Source: Ailurus styani (taxonomy: Eukaryota; Chordata; Mammalia; Carnivora; Ailuridae). Taken from it: a DNA stretch of 64,000 nt. Shown here piece by piece: positions 31,843-43,796 of this stretch. Numbering within the stretch: the first letter of the stretch is position 1; every line of letters starts with the position of its first letter. The notes under the pieces were generated by a model. That model was given only the letters and a program-made list of their open reading frames with translations, did no database searches and was not told the origin of the DNA. A program made the position numbers and the translations under genes. The stretch covers positions 445,805-509,804 of the forward strand of contig LNAC01000278.1 of the NCBI GenBank assembly GCA_002007465.1, written 5' to 3'.

Positions 31843-32190
31843 GAGTTCTCTCTTACTGGGCAACAAGTCACCCTAAAATATAGTAACTTGAAACAAACTT
31901 TTCTTATGCTGGATGGTTTCTGAAGGTCACACCTGGGGAGCGGCTGAGTGGTTCTGGCTCAGGGCCTCCCGTAAGTTTATAGTCAAGATGCTGGCCTGGG
32001 CCTCAGATATGGGAAGGTTTGACTCGGGCTGGAAGGTCTGCTTCCAAGCTCAAGCACGTGGCTGCCCACACATCTTTGGTTCCTTACTGGCTGCTGGAGG
32101 GAGGCCTCTGCTCTTCACCCCATGGGCCACCATAAGACCGCTTTCTGCTGTATTCTCTCGGTCCACACGGACCAACTGTGGAACAACGTA
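31843..32190 (-). mobile_element. MaLR/ERVL-like LTR relic
   Basis: Antisense relic of the family seen at 25722: 'gggcaacaagtcaccctaaaatatag', 'gagcggctgagtggttctggctcaggg', 'cttccaagctcaagcacgtggctgcc'. Confidence 0.65.
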
Positions 32191-32324
32191 GGAGAGGGCT
32201 ACCCAAGGGTGGGAACACCAGGGGTGGGATCACTGGAGGCTGCCTACCCCACTATCTTTCTCCCTCATCCACCCACGCCCTCTACCATTCACTCCACCCT
32301 TCAAATGACTCATTCATTCCCTGA

Positions 32325-32430
32325 ATGCTTAATAATGATAACAGCTATGATTGCTTTTGTAAGCCCACTAAGCACCAGGCACTGTGATCGTTTGCTCATG
32401 TATAAAAGCCTCATCTTTTCTTCATCTGTG
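32325..32430 (-). repeat. Probable MIR fragment
   Basis: The stretch 'taataatgataacagctatg', 'cactaagcaccaggcactgtg' resembles the reversed MIR 3' end. It is short and weak. Confidence 0.4.
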
Positions 32431-33635
32431 AGCCCTTGTCTTCCTGGGAAAGATCTGTGACCCTGCATTATAATAAGAAATATATATTTGGTCTTCATTC
32501 TTCATCTTGGCTCTGGGCTCTCAGAACCTTTGGGATTTCCGAGTGGTGGGGTCATAATGAGCCCCCTTCAACCATACCTGCCTTCCCTGGAGGGCACCGC
32601 CTTCCTGCTCCCTGTCCCCTCCCTCCACCACTGTGAGAGCCTAATAGAGAACTCAAGTCACTGCGGGTGTCACTCCGGCCACTCACAGGCAAAGATCATA
32701 AAACTTCCAACTGCCTTGGTTGTTCTGGCTTTTGTTTTCCAACGAAAGGAACTGAGAATCACTTTTCTTAAGAGAAATGAATAATGACAAGAAAAGGTAG
32801 AAAGAAAGAGAACACTCTGAGGAGCAAAAAACCACACCCCTACCCAATGCCACATACACTGGTTCTGGGAGCCTTTCTTCACTTAGGAGAATAAAACTAA
32901 CTAAGAAGCACACTGGAACCCACGTCTCTGTGCCTGTCCCTTGCTCTCCAGGTTCCCGCCTGCCCTTCCAGAGGCCTGCTTCAGGGAGTTGAGCAGCTGC
33001 AATGAGCCTGAGCCAGCTCCACGGCCACCGCTGGCCGAGGCCATGCTAAGCCTGGTAGAGTTCGCAGATAGCAGCCACTGGCACTAGCTGCACTGGCAGC
33101 TCTCGAAGCCTCAGAAGTTCAAGGATGCCTCAGGCTGGAAAAATTTCATAGGCATTTAGGCGGGGCAGGAAGGAAGGGCAGAGGAGGCTCCTGTGAAGTC
33201 AGCACAGTAGAGGCCAGTGGTGAGGGGAAGAGGGATGGTTGCTCAATTCCTGCGGTGCCCTTCAGACTGGAGCCCAGGGCCAACGGCTCAGAATCCTGAA
33301 CGTCCCCTCCCCCGGGGAGCCCTCCTTGACTGCACACGGGAAGCATTCCTCTATAAGAGCACACATGGCCTCGCGTTGTGATTCTCCCTTTCACAATGTC
33401 AAAATTTTTGTAGAAGTCTGCAGCCCAATGGGCTGGAGACCTTCGGAACAGAGTGGGCCCCTCAGTAAGTGTTCATTGGCATGGGGACGATGGAGAATAT
33501 CTAAGGCAGGCTTCTGTACACGCTCCGAGAAGGAGAGACCCCGCTCAGCAGGCCCGTTCTGGCGGTCTCCACTTAGGACCGAATGCAGCTCTCCCCAGAC
33601 AGCGGCTGGGCGGTCTGAGCGTTGGAGTCCAGGGA
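32431..33635. other. Unique sequence
   Basis: About 1.2 kb without recognised repeats. A modestly CpG-rich patch at 33535-33640 is too short and weak to call a CpG island. The 166-codon frame from 33239 starts at TTG and runs into the MIR. Confidence 0.4.
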
Positions 33636-33639
33636 CAGC

Positions 33640-33860
33640 TCAGCTCCCGAGAACACAGTGTGGCCAGGCAGGGAGGGCACCGAGGAGTCCTTGGGTTTAC
33701 ACCGCCTACCAGCTGTGTGGCTCCAAGCGCACAGCTTAAGAAGACAGCAGAAGTATCCACCTCGAGGACTTGCGAAGACGGAAGGGGTCACTGCCCGCGT
33801 GAGCACAGACCCTTGTCTGCCATGTACCAAGCACTCCGCAACGTCAGCTCTTAGCATTTG
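33640..33860 (+). repeat. Probable MIR relic
   Basis: The text 'tgggtttacaccgcctaccagctgtgtggctccaag' resembles the MIR core start, and 'ccatgtaccaagcactccgc' resembles a later part. The central part is poorly preserved. Confidence 0.45.
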
Positions 33861-36800
33861 CCCTGTCTTCCCTGGATCACAGAAGCGGGACTCCAGACTC
33901 TTTCAAGAACTGCCCCAAATGTGTGTGGGGACAGAGAGTGTGCTGGGGACTGGCTGCTACTGCTGTTCCCACAAGCTTGGGCCGGGTCCCAGGAGGGAGA
34001 GTGCAGCCCTAGGCCAGTGTTGAAGGAAAGACCTCCAGAAGGGACGGCAGCGAGGGGTGACCTTGGCTCTGAGGGCCTGATCCCTTGTACCCAGGAGCCT
34101 CCCCAAACCTCTGCACCCTGGCTGGGGACTCCAGAGGAGGGCCTGCTTGGATCTCGGGCCTGCCTTTCTGCTTCTGGCCTCCTGGCCTTTGCTGCTGTCC
34201 TCAGAGACAAGCTATTTTAGGTAGCAGTCAAAATAAAACTGAGATTAACCCAGAATTCTTGGCAGCCGAACAATACCATAATTATGTGCTTTTTTACTTC
34301 AGAAATCAGGCAGCTGAAGCCGACTCGCCGGGGTGTGTGGGGTGCTTTGAGGATAAGAAACCTCCCTCCTTCTCTGAGTTACCTTCACACACCCTCCACC
34401 ACGGGTGGCCACCAGAGAGCCACTGGGCTCTGAGGGGGACACTAGTTCTTTTCCAGGGAGTCCTACTGTCTGAACAACAATACAGCTTGCTTTCACACTA
34501 GATGCTGGCAGGTTGGAAGGGTGACTTATTACTTTCTATATCGTAAATCCTCCCAGCAGTCCGGGTCCCAGTGCCTGGTGGCCATGAGGGAACAGAGGAG
34601 GCTTGTGTTCGAGGGCTGGATTTTCAGGGCAGGAAATCACCCAGAGGAATGTGTTTGTGCTTTGATGGCCGACAAGGGGCGCAGACCCCCTTGGTCTTTG
34701 CCAGGAGCGGAGGGGGAGGAGAGGGAATTAGTCACACACCAGAGCGAGAGCGAAAGCGACAGGATTAGGCCCCTGAGAGTAAAATCCTTCACTCCAACCA
34801 GAAAGGGGAAAAAGAATGGGGGATTCAAGTAGATGGGGGGAGGGGTTTGAGATTATGTCAATAAAGGTCACTGCCTGAAGAACAAAGAGGCAGGCCTGAC
34901 TCGAGGCTTCGGGCACATCTTTAAGCTCCCAGGCAAGCCCTCAGAACACAGGGGGAGAGAGAAAGAAACCAACAGACCCCAGGTCCTGGGGCAGCCCCAG
35001 AGGTGTGGCTGAAAAAACACAGTTTCCCACCAAACACTCACTTGGCCCTGGGAACAGGGGCTTCTGGAAACATGATGCTCTTAGCAGAGTCCTAGATATT
35101 TGCCAGGAAAGTTGACCTTGCAGGGAGAATGGAAATAGAAAAACATACCCAGCGTTCTCTGACTGGGCTGCTCTATCGATATGGAGGCGACCAGATACCT
35201 TGGGTGGTGACAGACCTTCTTGGTTCCCTTAGGGGAAGGCCATCTGGTCTCAGGCACTCTGGAGGCCAAGGAAGTGGTGTGTGGGATGGTCCCTTGGCTC
35301 CTGCCTTCTCACCAGGAAGGCATATGGTTCCACTGTTGTAGTTAAGGGGCTTGCCCCTTTCGTGCCTTCATGGGCCCTTCATTTACCCCCTACCCAGGGT
35401 CCGGAGACCCAGTCCTCCTGACAGCTCTCCTGGGAGGAGTGCCTATCTTTAACGAAGGATGTGGACTTCCTGCTTGGTTTTAGTTTGTTTGATTTTTATT
35501 TTTGTCTCAAAAGCCTCAAACATCTTTCCCTGCCACACAAGCCAAAGGAAAACAAGCCTTGGGAGGTTGACTGTGGGGACTGGACATGCCCAGAGAAACA
35601 AACCTGCCCCGGAGACAAAATCTTGATTTTGGACTAGGGGCAGGCAAAGGCAAACGAGGCTAAATGACGGCCAGTGAAGGAGGCCAGGGGTTCTAAACAG
35701 GTGGGACTGGAATGCAGTTCCCCCCACGGCTCTTCCCGGTAAAGGGCAGTGGGTTTTCATGCTGGAAGGGCGGCCTTGCTCATATTTTTCATCCTGTGTG
35801 GTCTCTAATTAGAAAGGGAAAGTCACATTCCAGCGTGAAAAAGAAGCCATTTGGCCACCTCCCTCTGGGGACTTCATGGTAGGGCCTTTGTCCCTGCAGA
35901 CCTGGAAGAAAGGGCTGGCCCTCTGTCCAGGGCAAAAGGGGATTTGGACCAACAAGTTGGGTGGCAATAAAACGAATAATAAGGGCCAGAAACTGCTCCC
36001 ACCAGGCCAGTGCTTGGGGAGATCAGGCAAAGTGAAAAATAAGAGAAGCCTTAGAAAGGGGAGTAGGGGCCCCTTGAGTTCACATGCCAGCTGCTGATGG
36101 CTGGGGCTCCACCAGAAAGGGCTGCCATCCTGCCAGTCTCATTGTAAGTGGTCTTCTGAGGTGTATGTCCATTACCGGCCAGTAGTGCCTTCCAGGCTGC
36201 TCCCCCTTGGCCAACAGAAACCTCAGGCCAATGTGCATATGGAAGCCCTTGTTTGTTGGCTTGTTTAGAAACCCCCAGGAGACAGACCCCACCTAACTTA
36301 TACATGGAAGCAGAGCCTGCAGAATTCAGAAAGCTGCCTTAAATTCCTCTTTGCCCAAGGGGGTGCGTCAAGCTATCACATTTCAGAAAATGCTTGCTTC
36401 TGGCTGGCATGGTGAGGCAGCATCTACAGGGGCAACTGGTTATCCAGTGTGAGCAGACCCGGGCCCCTCCTGCCACCCAATCTCGGTGGTAGAGGACTCT
36501 CTCCTCTGAAAAGTTTTATTCTAGTGGGTTTTTTGAGAGAGGGCCCTTTCTGTGTGATGAGCTCTAGGAGAGGATGGCAGAAAGTGATGGAATGTCCCCT
36601 CTGCCTCACATAGCCCACCACAGTGCCTCTCCTACCCCTGACCTGCCATCCGTACCCGAGTGTGCTGCGGCTGGGGGAGGAGTTCTCAGGAATTTCTCCC
36701 CACATCCCCCCCTGCAAATATCTCTAGAGGAGCGAGACCGCCAAGCTGTTATTAGCTGATACTCCAGGAAGCGACATACTGAAGGGCTCAAGGGAACCAA

Positions 36801-36914
36801 CAAGCAAGGGAGACACTATGAGGCCAACTTTGTTTAAATACCATCCCTCAGAGCTTTCTGTCCTGCAATCCACGTCTTCCCCCCACACTACTCTTCCTCT
36901 CTCTCTCACGACAT
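33861..36914. other. Unique sequence, about 3 kb
   Basis: The longest stretch in which I recognise no repeat at all. Frames of up to 138 codons exist on both strands, without motifs, signal peptides or paired splice sites that I would trust. Repeat poverty could reflect constraint or simply eroded repeats. Confidence 0.4.
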
Positions 36915-37075
36915 TCACTGCCTTCTAGCACATTACTGCGTGCTCACTATGTCCCACCCAACGTAAGCACCGCGAGCGCCGGACTTGTGCCACTTTTGTT
37001 CACCAGTATGTCCCAAGTGCACAGAACATTTCCTGGTACCTGGTAGGCCCTCAAACATACATACAGAGTAAAGGA
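36915..37075 (+). repeat. L2 3' end
   Basis: The order 'cgccggacttgtgccactttt', 'tcaccagtatgtcccaagtgcacagaaca' and 'ggtaggccctcaaacatac' is eroded L2 terminus. Confidence 0.6.
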
Positions 37076-37092
37076 GTTTAATATACGATACG

Positions 37093-37166
37093 ATGCTCCT
37101 CCCCCCCGCTCACACGCTCTCACATGTTCACTCTCTCTCTCAAATAGATAAATCTTCAAAAAAATT
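37093..37166 (+). mobile_element. CAN-SINE 3' fragment
   Basis: Only the 3' portion is present: 'cctcccccccgctcacacgc', 'ctctctctctcaaatagataaat'. It is a 5'-truncated or deleted copy. Confidence 0.65.
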
Positions 37167-37329
37167 CAGGATCTAATAGTTTTATAACGGGAGAGTCCTT
37201 CAACATATCTATGGTCGCCATTCAGAGAGTGGTATCTTGCCCCCCATTCAGAGAGCAGGTACGTTTTAATCCAGACTATACAGTCTGGGTCAAACTACCA
37301 ACTTAAAAAAAAATGACTCTTACAAAAGT

Positions 37330-37440
37330 AATACGTGTTGACTGTACAAAATTTGAAATAAACAAAAAAGTACAAAGAAGAAAATTTAAATCATCTATAG
37401 ACACACTTCCATCCCAGGGGGTAACATTTTTAATATCTGA
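37330..37440 (-). mobile_element. L1M fragment (antisense)
   Basis: The sequence 'acaaagaagaaaatttaaatcatct', 'cacttccatcccagggggtaac' resembles the antisense L1M 3' UTR segment that also starts the relic at 1290. Confidence 0.5.
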
Positions 37441-37790
37441 GTGTGTGTAGTTTGAGTGTAGGCCCCCAAAAGACGCCCACTCAGAACCTTTAGATATTAT
37501 TATTATTATTATTATTTGGAAAAAGGGTCTTTGTAGATGTAATTAAGTTAATGGATCTCAAGAGGAGACCATCCTACGTTAGTGTGGGCTCTAAAAGCAA
37601 TTGCAAGTCCTTGGAAGAGGAGAGAAGAGCAAAATAGACATGGGCAAAAGGCACGTGAAGACTGAGGCAGAGACTGGAGTTAGGCAGCCCCCAGAAGCTG
37701 ACACAGGCCAGAAAGGATTCGCCCGGGAGCCTCTGTAGGGAGCGAGGCCCTGCTGACGCTTAGGTTGTGAGCTTCGGACACCAGTCTCAA
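37440..37790 (+). mobile_element. MLT1/MLT2-like LTR relic
   Basis: The order 'gtttgagtgtaggcccccaaaa', 'gtctttgtagatgtaattaagtt', 'gaagactgaggcagagactgg' parallels the solo LTR at 29560. An (ATT)n array at 37495-37517 has expanded within it. The 3' end is missing. Confidence 0.65.
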
Positions 37791-38204
37791 CCAGTCATGG
37801 ATGTGGCAGCCCCATGGGAGGGCGGCTCTCTTCAGAGGAGAGCAATGTCTGGGGAGTGGCCACCACTCCTGGTATTTGGGGAAATGAGAGCCTTGCTCCT
37901 AAAATGGGAAAATGCTCTGAAATGGCCTTCCAGTCTAATACACATTTTCAGTTTTAGCACTTAGTTTCTGAAACACTTGAACTTTAGTTTCTACATAAAT
38001 TTAGCAGAATATTTGAGCTATAAATTTATTAGTAAAATATCACTGAGCTGTATGTGTTCAAGTCTACAAAACACGCTCATTTTAAGGAAGTAGAACTAGT
38101 CCACATGACTCAATTATCACGTGATTTTTCCAGGAAACAAAGTTTTCTTTCTATATATACCTCTCAGTTCCAGACATCCTGGCTTTCTTTCAGTTCTTCC
38201 AGAT
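37791..38204. other. Unique sequence
   Basis: No repeat or gene recognised; AT-rich from 37960 to 38150. Confidence 0.4.
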
Positions 38205-38500
38205 GTCTCTCTTGACACTAGTTTGTTTCTGACATGCATGCCGTTCTCTCTGCCTGGTGAGCTTTTCTCCCCCTCAGCCCCCAACATCCCCACCTCCCAT
38301 CCACGTGGCTCCCTCCCGCTCATCCCTCATGTCTCAGCTGAAACACATCCTCACAGAGAGGCCTTCACTGATACCCCCTAAATGAACTCCCCCAAGAACA
38401 CCTCAAACTTTCCTTCTTATTCCTCATCACACTTGTGATTGCTGCTTCATCAGTTCCGGGCACTGGGCAGACAGCAGGAGTGCAAAAATATTGTTGAATC
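38205..38500 (+). repeat. L2 3' half
   Basis: L2-type 'tctcagctgaaacacatcctcacagagaggccttcactga', 'ttattcctcatcacacttgtg' and terminal 'aaaatattgttgaatc' occur in consensus order. Confidence 0.8.
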
Positions 38501-39041
38501 CTATGTAATCCTCCTCTGCAATGGCTGGGGTCTAGATTCAGCCTTCTTTCCTGCAACAGGCCTTCAGCCCCCAGCAGGGTGCCATGGACTTAAGGACACT
38601 TGCTAAACGGGGTCTGTGGCACCAGCCCTGCAAAGTCCACGCATTGGGGACCACTGGCCTTCTAGTAAGTGCTGGAGGGGATTTCTGGCTTGCTTTAAAA
38701 ACATCTTTGGGATCTCTCCTACAGGCGACTCCAAATAGTAGAGGTGATCTTTCCTTCTCCAGAAGATGGAGCTTAGCTTTCTCCTCCACGTCCCCTGAGC
38801 GTGGGCTTGCTTTCCAGGAGAGCCGTCTGCCAAGAGGGGACAGGAATGGGAGAGTTCACATCAGCGAGAAGTTATGTTAAAGATGTGTACCCTTGATAGA
38901 TGGTGATAAGAATGGTACTTCACCTCTGTGGTCTTCCTTCCCCAAACCTAGAACATTAGTCTAAGTATGACGAAAGCATCAGACAAATGCAAATTGGGGG
39001 ACGTTCTACAAAATACCTGAGCAGTAGTCCTCAAAACGACA
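38501..39041. other. Unique sequence
   Basis: No repeat or gene recognised. Confidence 0.4.
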
Positions 39042-39051
39042 AAAGTCTTTT

Positions 39052-39247
39052 TTTTTAATTTAAGGTTTTATTTATTTATCTGTCAGAGAGACAGAGAGAC
39101 CACATGTGGGGGGAATAGCAGGCAGCAAAGGGGGAAGCAGACTCCCAGTTGAGCAAGGAGGCCAATCAGGACTCGATCCAAGGACCCTGGGATCATGACC
39201 TGAGCCAGAGAGACGCTTCACCGACTGAGCCACCCAGGCATCCTGCC
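39052..39247 (-). mobile_element. CAN-SINE
   Basis: A reverse-strand copy from poly-T to 'ccacccaggcatcctg'. The duplication aaagtctttt lies at 39042-39051 and 39248-39257; T-rich context leaves its edge slightly ambiguous. Confidence 0.92.
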
Positions 39248-39257
39248 AAAGTCTTTT

Positions 39258-40158
39258 AAATGAGGAAAGTCAGAAACTATCACAGGCCAGAGGAGACTAA
39301 GGACAAATAAATGTAATGTGCTGTCCTAGAGGGGATCCTGGAACAGAAAGGGCACTGTGGGAAAACTAGTGAAATCTGAATAAAAGGTGCGATTTACTTA
39401 ACGGTAATGTACCAGTGTGGGTTTCTTGGCAGGACAAATGTCTTCGAGTGATGTTAACAATAGAGGAAATTGGGGGAGGGGTATATGAAAATTCTAGTCT
39501 ATCTTTGTTATTTTCCATAAATCCGAATCTATTCTGTTTTCTAAAAAAACCTGGAAGAAGTATAATAGCAGTTCCGTGCCAGGGAAAAGCCTCTGGGCCT
39601 GCTCAGTCCTCTGATGGGCCTATTTTCCTGGGGGGGGGGGCGGGGGGTAGAGAAGCTGGAAAGGAAGGAGGTGCGAGGTCAGGGACTCAGCTATCAAAAC
39701 ATGTCCAAAATGAGATGACAACATCAGTGGGAAGCCAGTGTCTTACATAAATAAAGAGCAGATATTAAAATATTGCCACCTGAATCCAAATAACTTTCTC
39801 TCCCTTTGACACAGCGAATGACTGAAAGCTTCCAAAAGGTAGTTCCAAAACCCACACTCTCCTCCTCAGGTCAAGGGTAGACGGCATTAACATCCCGCAC
39901 CTCTTCACAAACAGTCCCATCCGGGACTCCCCAGGGGAGCAGGCAGCAGAGGGCCCAGTGCTTTGAGGCTGCATCTTTGGGGGGCCTTCTCCTCGCCCAC
40001 CCACCTTGCCTAGACCAACAAGGCACGGAGGACTCTGAGGCCAGAGCCCCGGAAGTGGGCCTGCCAGGCAAACCTGTGAAACAGGTCCTTGAAACACCTG
40101 GCGGGTAACTTCTTCCCAAAGTCAGCAGGCCCAGGAGCTACTCTGCTCTTCAGGGAAA
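39258..40158. other. Unique sequence
   Basis: No repeat or gene recognised. A G homopolymer at 39630-39640 followed by a second G run lies within it. Confidence 0.4.
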
Positions 40159-40171
40159 AAGGCAGAGAGAA

Positions 40172-40320
40172 GGGCGCCTGGGTGGCTCAGTGGGTTAAAG
40201 CCTCTGCCTTCAGCTCAGGTCATGATCTCAGGGTCCTGGGATGGAGGCCCGTGTCTGACTCCCTCCTCAGCGGGGAGCCTGCTTCCTCCTCTCTCACTGC
40301 CTGCCCCTCTGCCTACTTGT

Positions 40321-40370
<50 letters not shown>

Positions 40371-40385
40371 AAATAAATAAAAAAG
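40172..40385 (+). mobile_element. Young mustelid-type CAN-SINE with TC array
   Basis: The head is 'gggcgcctgggtggctcag' with 'gggttaaagcctctgcc', and the tail reads 'tctgtcaaataaataaa'. Flanks 'aaggcagagagaa' (about 40159-40171) and 'aaggacagagagaa' (40386-40399) differ by one base. Confidence 0.93.
40323..40368 (+). repeat. (TC)n microsatellite
   Basis: About 23 perfect TC units have expanded from the (TC)n segment that normally precedes the SINE tail. Confidence 0.95.
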
Positions 40386-40399
40386 AAGGACAGAGAGAA

Positions 40400-42089
40400 A
40401 AGGAAAGAAAACGAATTAGGATATTTAGGGAGAAGGAAGAAGTTTCTAGAATGAGCTTCACCATAGGAAGCCAAAATCAGCAGGGCGGGTGGCATAGGAC
40501 AGGACCCTGGGGGTAGAGCCTGTCCCAAGACAAGGACCCTGATGCCTGTGGAACTTCGGAAGGTCAGCGAAGCTGTGGGGACAGAAGAGTCAGTGCTGAG
40601 AGGTGGGGGTAGACAGAGAAGGAAGGAGGCTGGAAAGGAAAATCGGTTTGGAAAGACCTGCACTGTACAAAGTGACTTCCGCCGTGGCCACGGAGTTAAA
40701 AGAGTGTCTCCTAAGCCAGGGCCCTGGTGATGGCCAGGCCGCCTGTGTCACCCACCAGTTCTCCACCTACGGTTCCCCACCGCCTCCTCTTGCTCCCCCA
40801 CCCCATGGGGCCTCCACTGTCCTTCAGCCACATGGTCCGCTGTACAGCCTTGAACCCCAGAAAATGTCCGTGAGGAATAAAGAGGTCTCCCTTCCCCTCC
40901 GGTCTGACTTCTCCTTGGGTAACACTCCAGAATCTCCAGATACAGGCCGGGCCCTGCCAGTGGGCCCCTCCTCTGCCTGACGGGCAGCAATAAGTTCCCT
41001 TCTAGACAAACACCTGCTACATTCGAGCAGTAGCTTCGGAGGCCGAGGGGTTGGGTCTGCACCCAAAACCTTCCACCAGTGGGCTTAGAATCTGAGGCCC
41101 CTGAAAAGCAGCACATAAATTGCAAAATTGAGACCTGGGCAGCATTTTACCAGGTCTTAATGGGAAAGGAATTTGGGTATGATCTTTACTAGACTCTAGG
41201 TTCTAGGCCACTTTTTAAAAAGTCTCCAAGGATGATCCAGGCACCAAATGAGATAATTCCTTTCCCTGCAATGGTCCACTGCAGCCCAGCAAGCCAGACT
41301 CACCCAACTTCTCATTTGGAGGAGGGCCTTAGAGGAGATGAAAACCCTGGGTTCCCTCTTTGTAAAGAATCAGAAGCTGCTTTCTACCAGAGAGACAAGG
41401 ACAAGTTCATCAAAGGTCGATTCTGTCCAATAAAGCAATAACTGAAGGAATAACTGAAGGCTATAGAATACCACCACGTAATTCTTGGAAAAAAGGATTC
41501 TTTTCAGAAAAATAGTTCATGGTTCTAACAGGGGGGTTATGAAGTGGGATCATTTATCAACATAAAACAGTGAGAAGACATTGGTAGAGAGCCAGGAGAT
41601 GCCTGATGTTACCCCTGCCTCTCAATTTTGCACATCTTGGGTCATTTATCATCAGCTGGATTATCCAAAAAAATGTAACTTCTTCTTTAGTGGAATATGC
41701 AGTTCATTAAAATATCTTTGATGTAGAAATTGCTTTTGAGAGGACTGCATGTATACAAGAAAAGTCAAGAAGTAGAGGCACCATGGAACATAGGAACTGA
41801 ATCTATACAAAGTGCAAATAAGACCCAAAATTAAACCAGTAATATGGAGTAAAGATACAAATTGACATGCTAATATAAAACCTGCTTTGGACCTGTGAAA
41901 CCCATCTGGACCGAGGCTGAGGTCAGTACAGTTCATATGAAAAGAAAGCGTGCACACGAAAGAGAGCTCCCAAGCCAGAATAACTGAAAACTTTTTAAAG
42001 CACTTGAAGAAGTCCATTAGCATAAAAATAGTCACCCCACCCCACCCCAGAAAGTCCCTGAGGAATAAGCAGGATTCCAGAGCAGGAAA
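40400..42089. other. Unique sequence
   Basis: About 1.7 kb with no confident repeat. The 158-codon minus-strand frame at 41661-42137 overlaps the L1M relic at its 5' end and is probably fortuitous. Confidence 0.4.
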
Positions 42090-42575
42090 ATGCTCTCTAT
42101 AATACTGTAATGATGGCTGCTTGTCATCACTATACATTTGTCCAGACCCATTGAATGTATAACATCAAGCGTGAATCATAAGGTAAACTATGGACTTTGG
42201 ATGATTAGGATGTGTCAATGTAGGTTCATCCTTGGTAAAAAAAAAAAAAAAAAAAAAAGTGCCATTCTGGGGCGGCTGGGGGGCTCAGGTCATGATCCCA
42301 GGGTCCTGGGATCGAGCCCCACATCAGGCTCCCTGTACAGCAGAGAGTCTGCTTCTCCCTCTCTAGCTCTGCCTGCTGCTCTGCCTACTTGTGCTCTCTC
42401 TCTATGTCTCTGTCAGACAAATAAATAAAAATATTTTTAAAAACTGTGCCATTCTGGCGAGTAGTGTTGATTATAGCAGAGGCTCTGGTGTGTGGGTACA
42501 GGAGGTAAGCGGGAGGTCTCTGTACCTTCCTCCCAATTTTGTTGTAAGGAGAAAAAGACCCTAAGCGATAAGCAC
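42090..42575 (+). mobile_element. L1M (L1MB-like) 3' end split by a SINE
   Basis: Recognisable L1M 3' text: 'ctatggactttggatgatta', 'gatgtgtcaatgtaggttcatcc', and after the SINE 'gtctctgtaccttcctcccaattttgttg'. A poly-A tract of about 21 bases at 42238-42258 is an expansion inside it. Confidence 0.8.
42271..42445 (+). mobile_element. CAN-SINE lacking its 5' promoter segment
   Basis: Flanked by gtgccattctgg at 42259-42270 and 42446-42457. The usual head reads ggctcag, a 28-base spacer, then ggctcag again. Here a single ggctcag joins 'ggggcggctgggg' directly to 'gtcatgatcccagg', as expected if the two 7-bp repeats recombined. Confidence 0.93.
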
Positions 42576-43790
42576 ACTGAAAATTCCAAATATTTATTTT
42601 CTAATGGCCCTTCCTCAAGTAGTGGGGGCCCCCCCTCCCCTGAGAACAGCCCACTGGGCACAGGGACGGGAGGACACTGGTCTGGGGGCAGAGCGGAGCT
42701 TCGAGGGAGGACGCACTGGGGGACTTACAGCCCACCTGCCCTGCAAAGACCTTTGAGACCCGCAGGTGAGCGTCACCACAGTCCTCCCCAGAGAGACTCC
42801 AGCACAGCTGGCTGGGGCTTGTGTGTGTGCGTGCGTCTTCCTAGACCTCCTTTGCACAGAGCCCTTGGCCTACCGGGTGTTAGTGTAGTTTAACTATTAC
42901 TCCGATAATGTTTTTTCTTCTTTCAAGCATTAGGCCACACAGGCAATAGACAAGTTAGTCTGAAAAGCAGAACTTAAAACCAAAGTCCAGTCACTGAGGA
43001 GTAGAAACCAGTGGGTTTTCTCCTGAAAATCTGGCCTTATATCGTTTCTTCAGGAAGTGGAACTGGGTTCTCGTTGGAGGACAAAGCTCGAGATTACTGA
43101 GGTGACTGGGGTGGCTGCCTCTGTCAGCTGGCAGAGAGGGTGAAGGTAAATAACAGTAGCACATTTCTAATTACCTGGTATCTTCAGGCGGAGTTGAAAG
43201 TGTTTTACAGGGAGGAGATAGCCGCCCCCCAACCATAATGGCAGGGGAGGTGATGGCTTCCCGCCCCCAGGCAACCCCCGTCTGTGAGCTGGCGGGTCCC
43301 ACCTGGCAGCTTGCTCATGCACCAGTGACAGGTCCAGAGGCCAGGCTCTGCCCTGTGCCACCACTCAGGTAACAAGCCATCTTTGTCATCCGAAGACCCC
43401 TCTAGTGTGCATGTGTCCTCCAGCCTCTGTGCTCCACCCTCCCAGCCTGTGTGAGCCCCTCCTGCCGTTGCTGTAATATCACCTGCCCCTTCTCACAAAA
43501 AAAAAAAAAAGAAAGAAAAGAAAAAAGAAAACCAAACTGTTTTATGGACCTCACGTGACTGATACAATATTTGGGAGGTATGTAAGAAGTGGGCAGCGTA
43601 AACCATTTCTGAGATGAGAAAGCCTGAGGCCTAGAAAGGTGAGGTGTTCCCTATACTCTGAGGTTATATGTGTCAAAGTGGGGTCTACAAACCCCTCAGG
43701 AGTCCAAGAAAGCATTCTGAGGTTAACCATGACCATTCTCTGCAAGAATTATTTTTTATTAATTTTGATGCTAATTTTAAAAAAGAAGCA
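42576..43790. other. Unique sequence
   Basis: No repeat family recognised apart from an A-rich tract at 43497-43530. Confidence 0.4.
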
Positions 43791-43796
43791 TTTTGT

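Noticed and set aside
33535..33640. Possible CpG island
   Set aside because: The CpG-rich patch is only about 100 bases and fades on both sides.
33239..33739. 166-codon plus-strand open frame
   Set aside because: TTG start, runs into a probable MIR, and overlaps equally long frames in other phases.
41661..42137. 158-codon minus-strand frame with hydrophobic stretches
   Set aside because: It begins in antisense L1M 3' UTR. T-rich antisense of A-rich DNA naturally gives F/L-rich translations, so the hydrophobicity is not evidence of a membrane protein.
42238..42258. Poly-A tract as the tail of a processed pseudogene
   Set aside because: The flanks read continuously as L1M 3' consensus, so the tract is an internal expansion, not an insertion tail.
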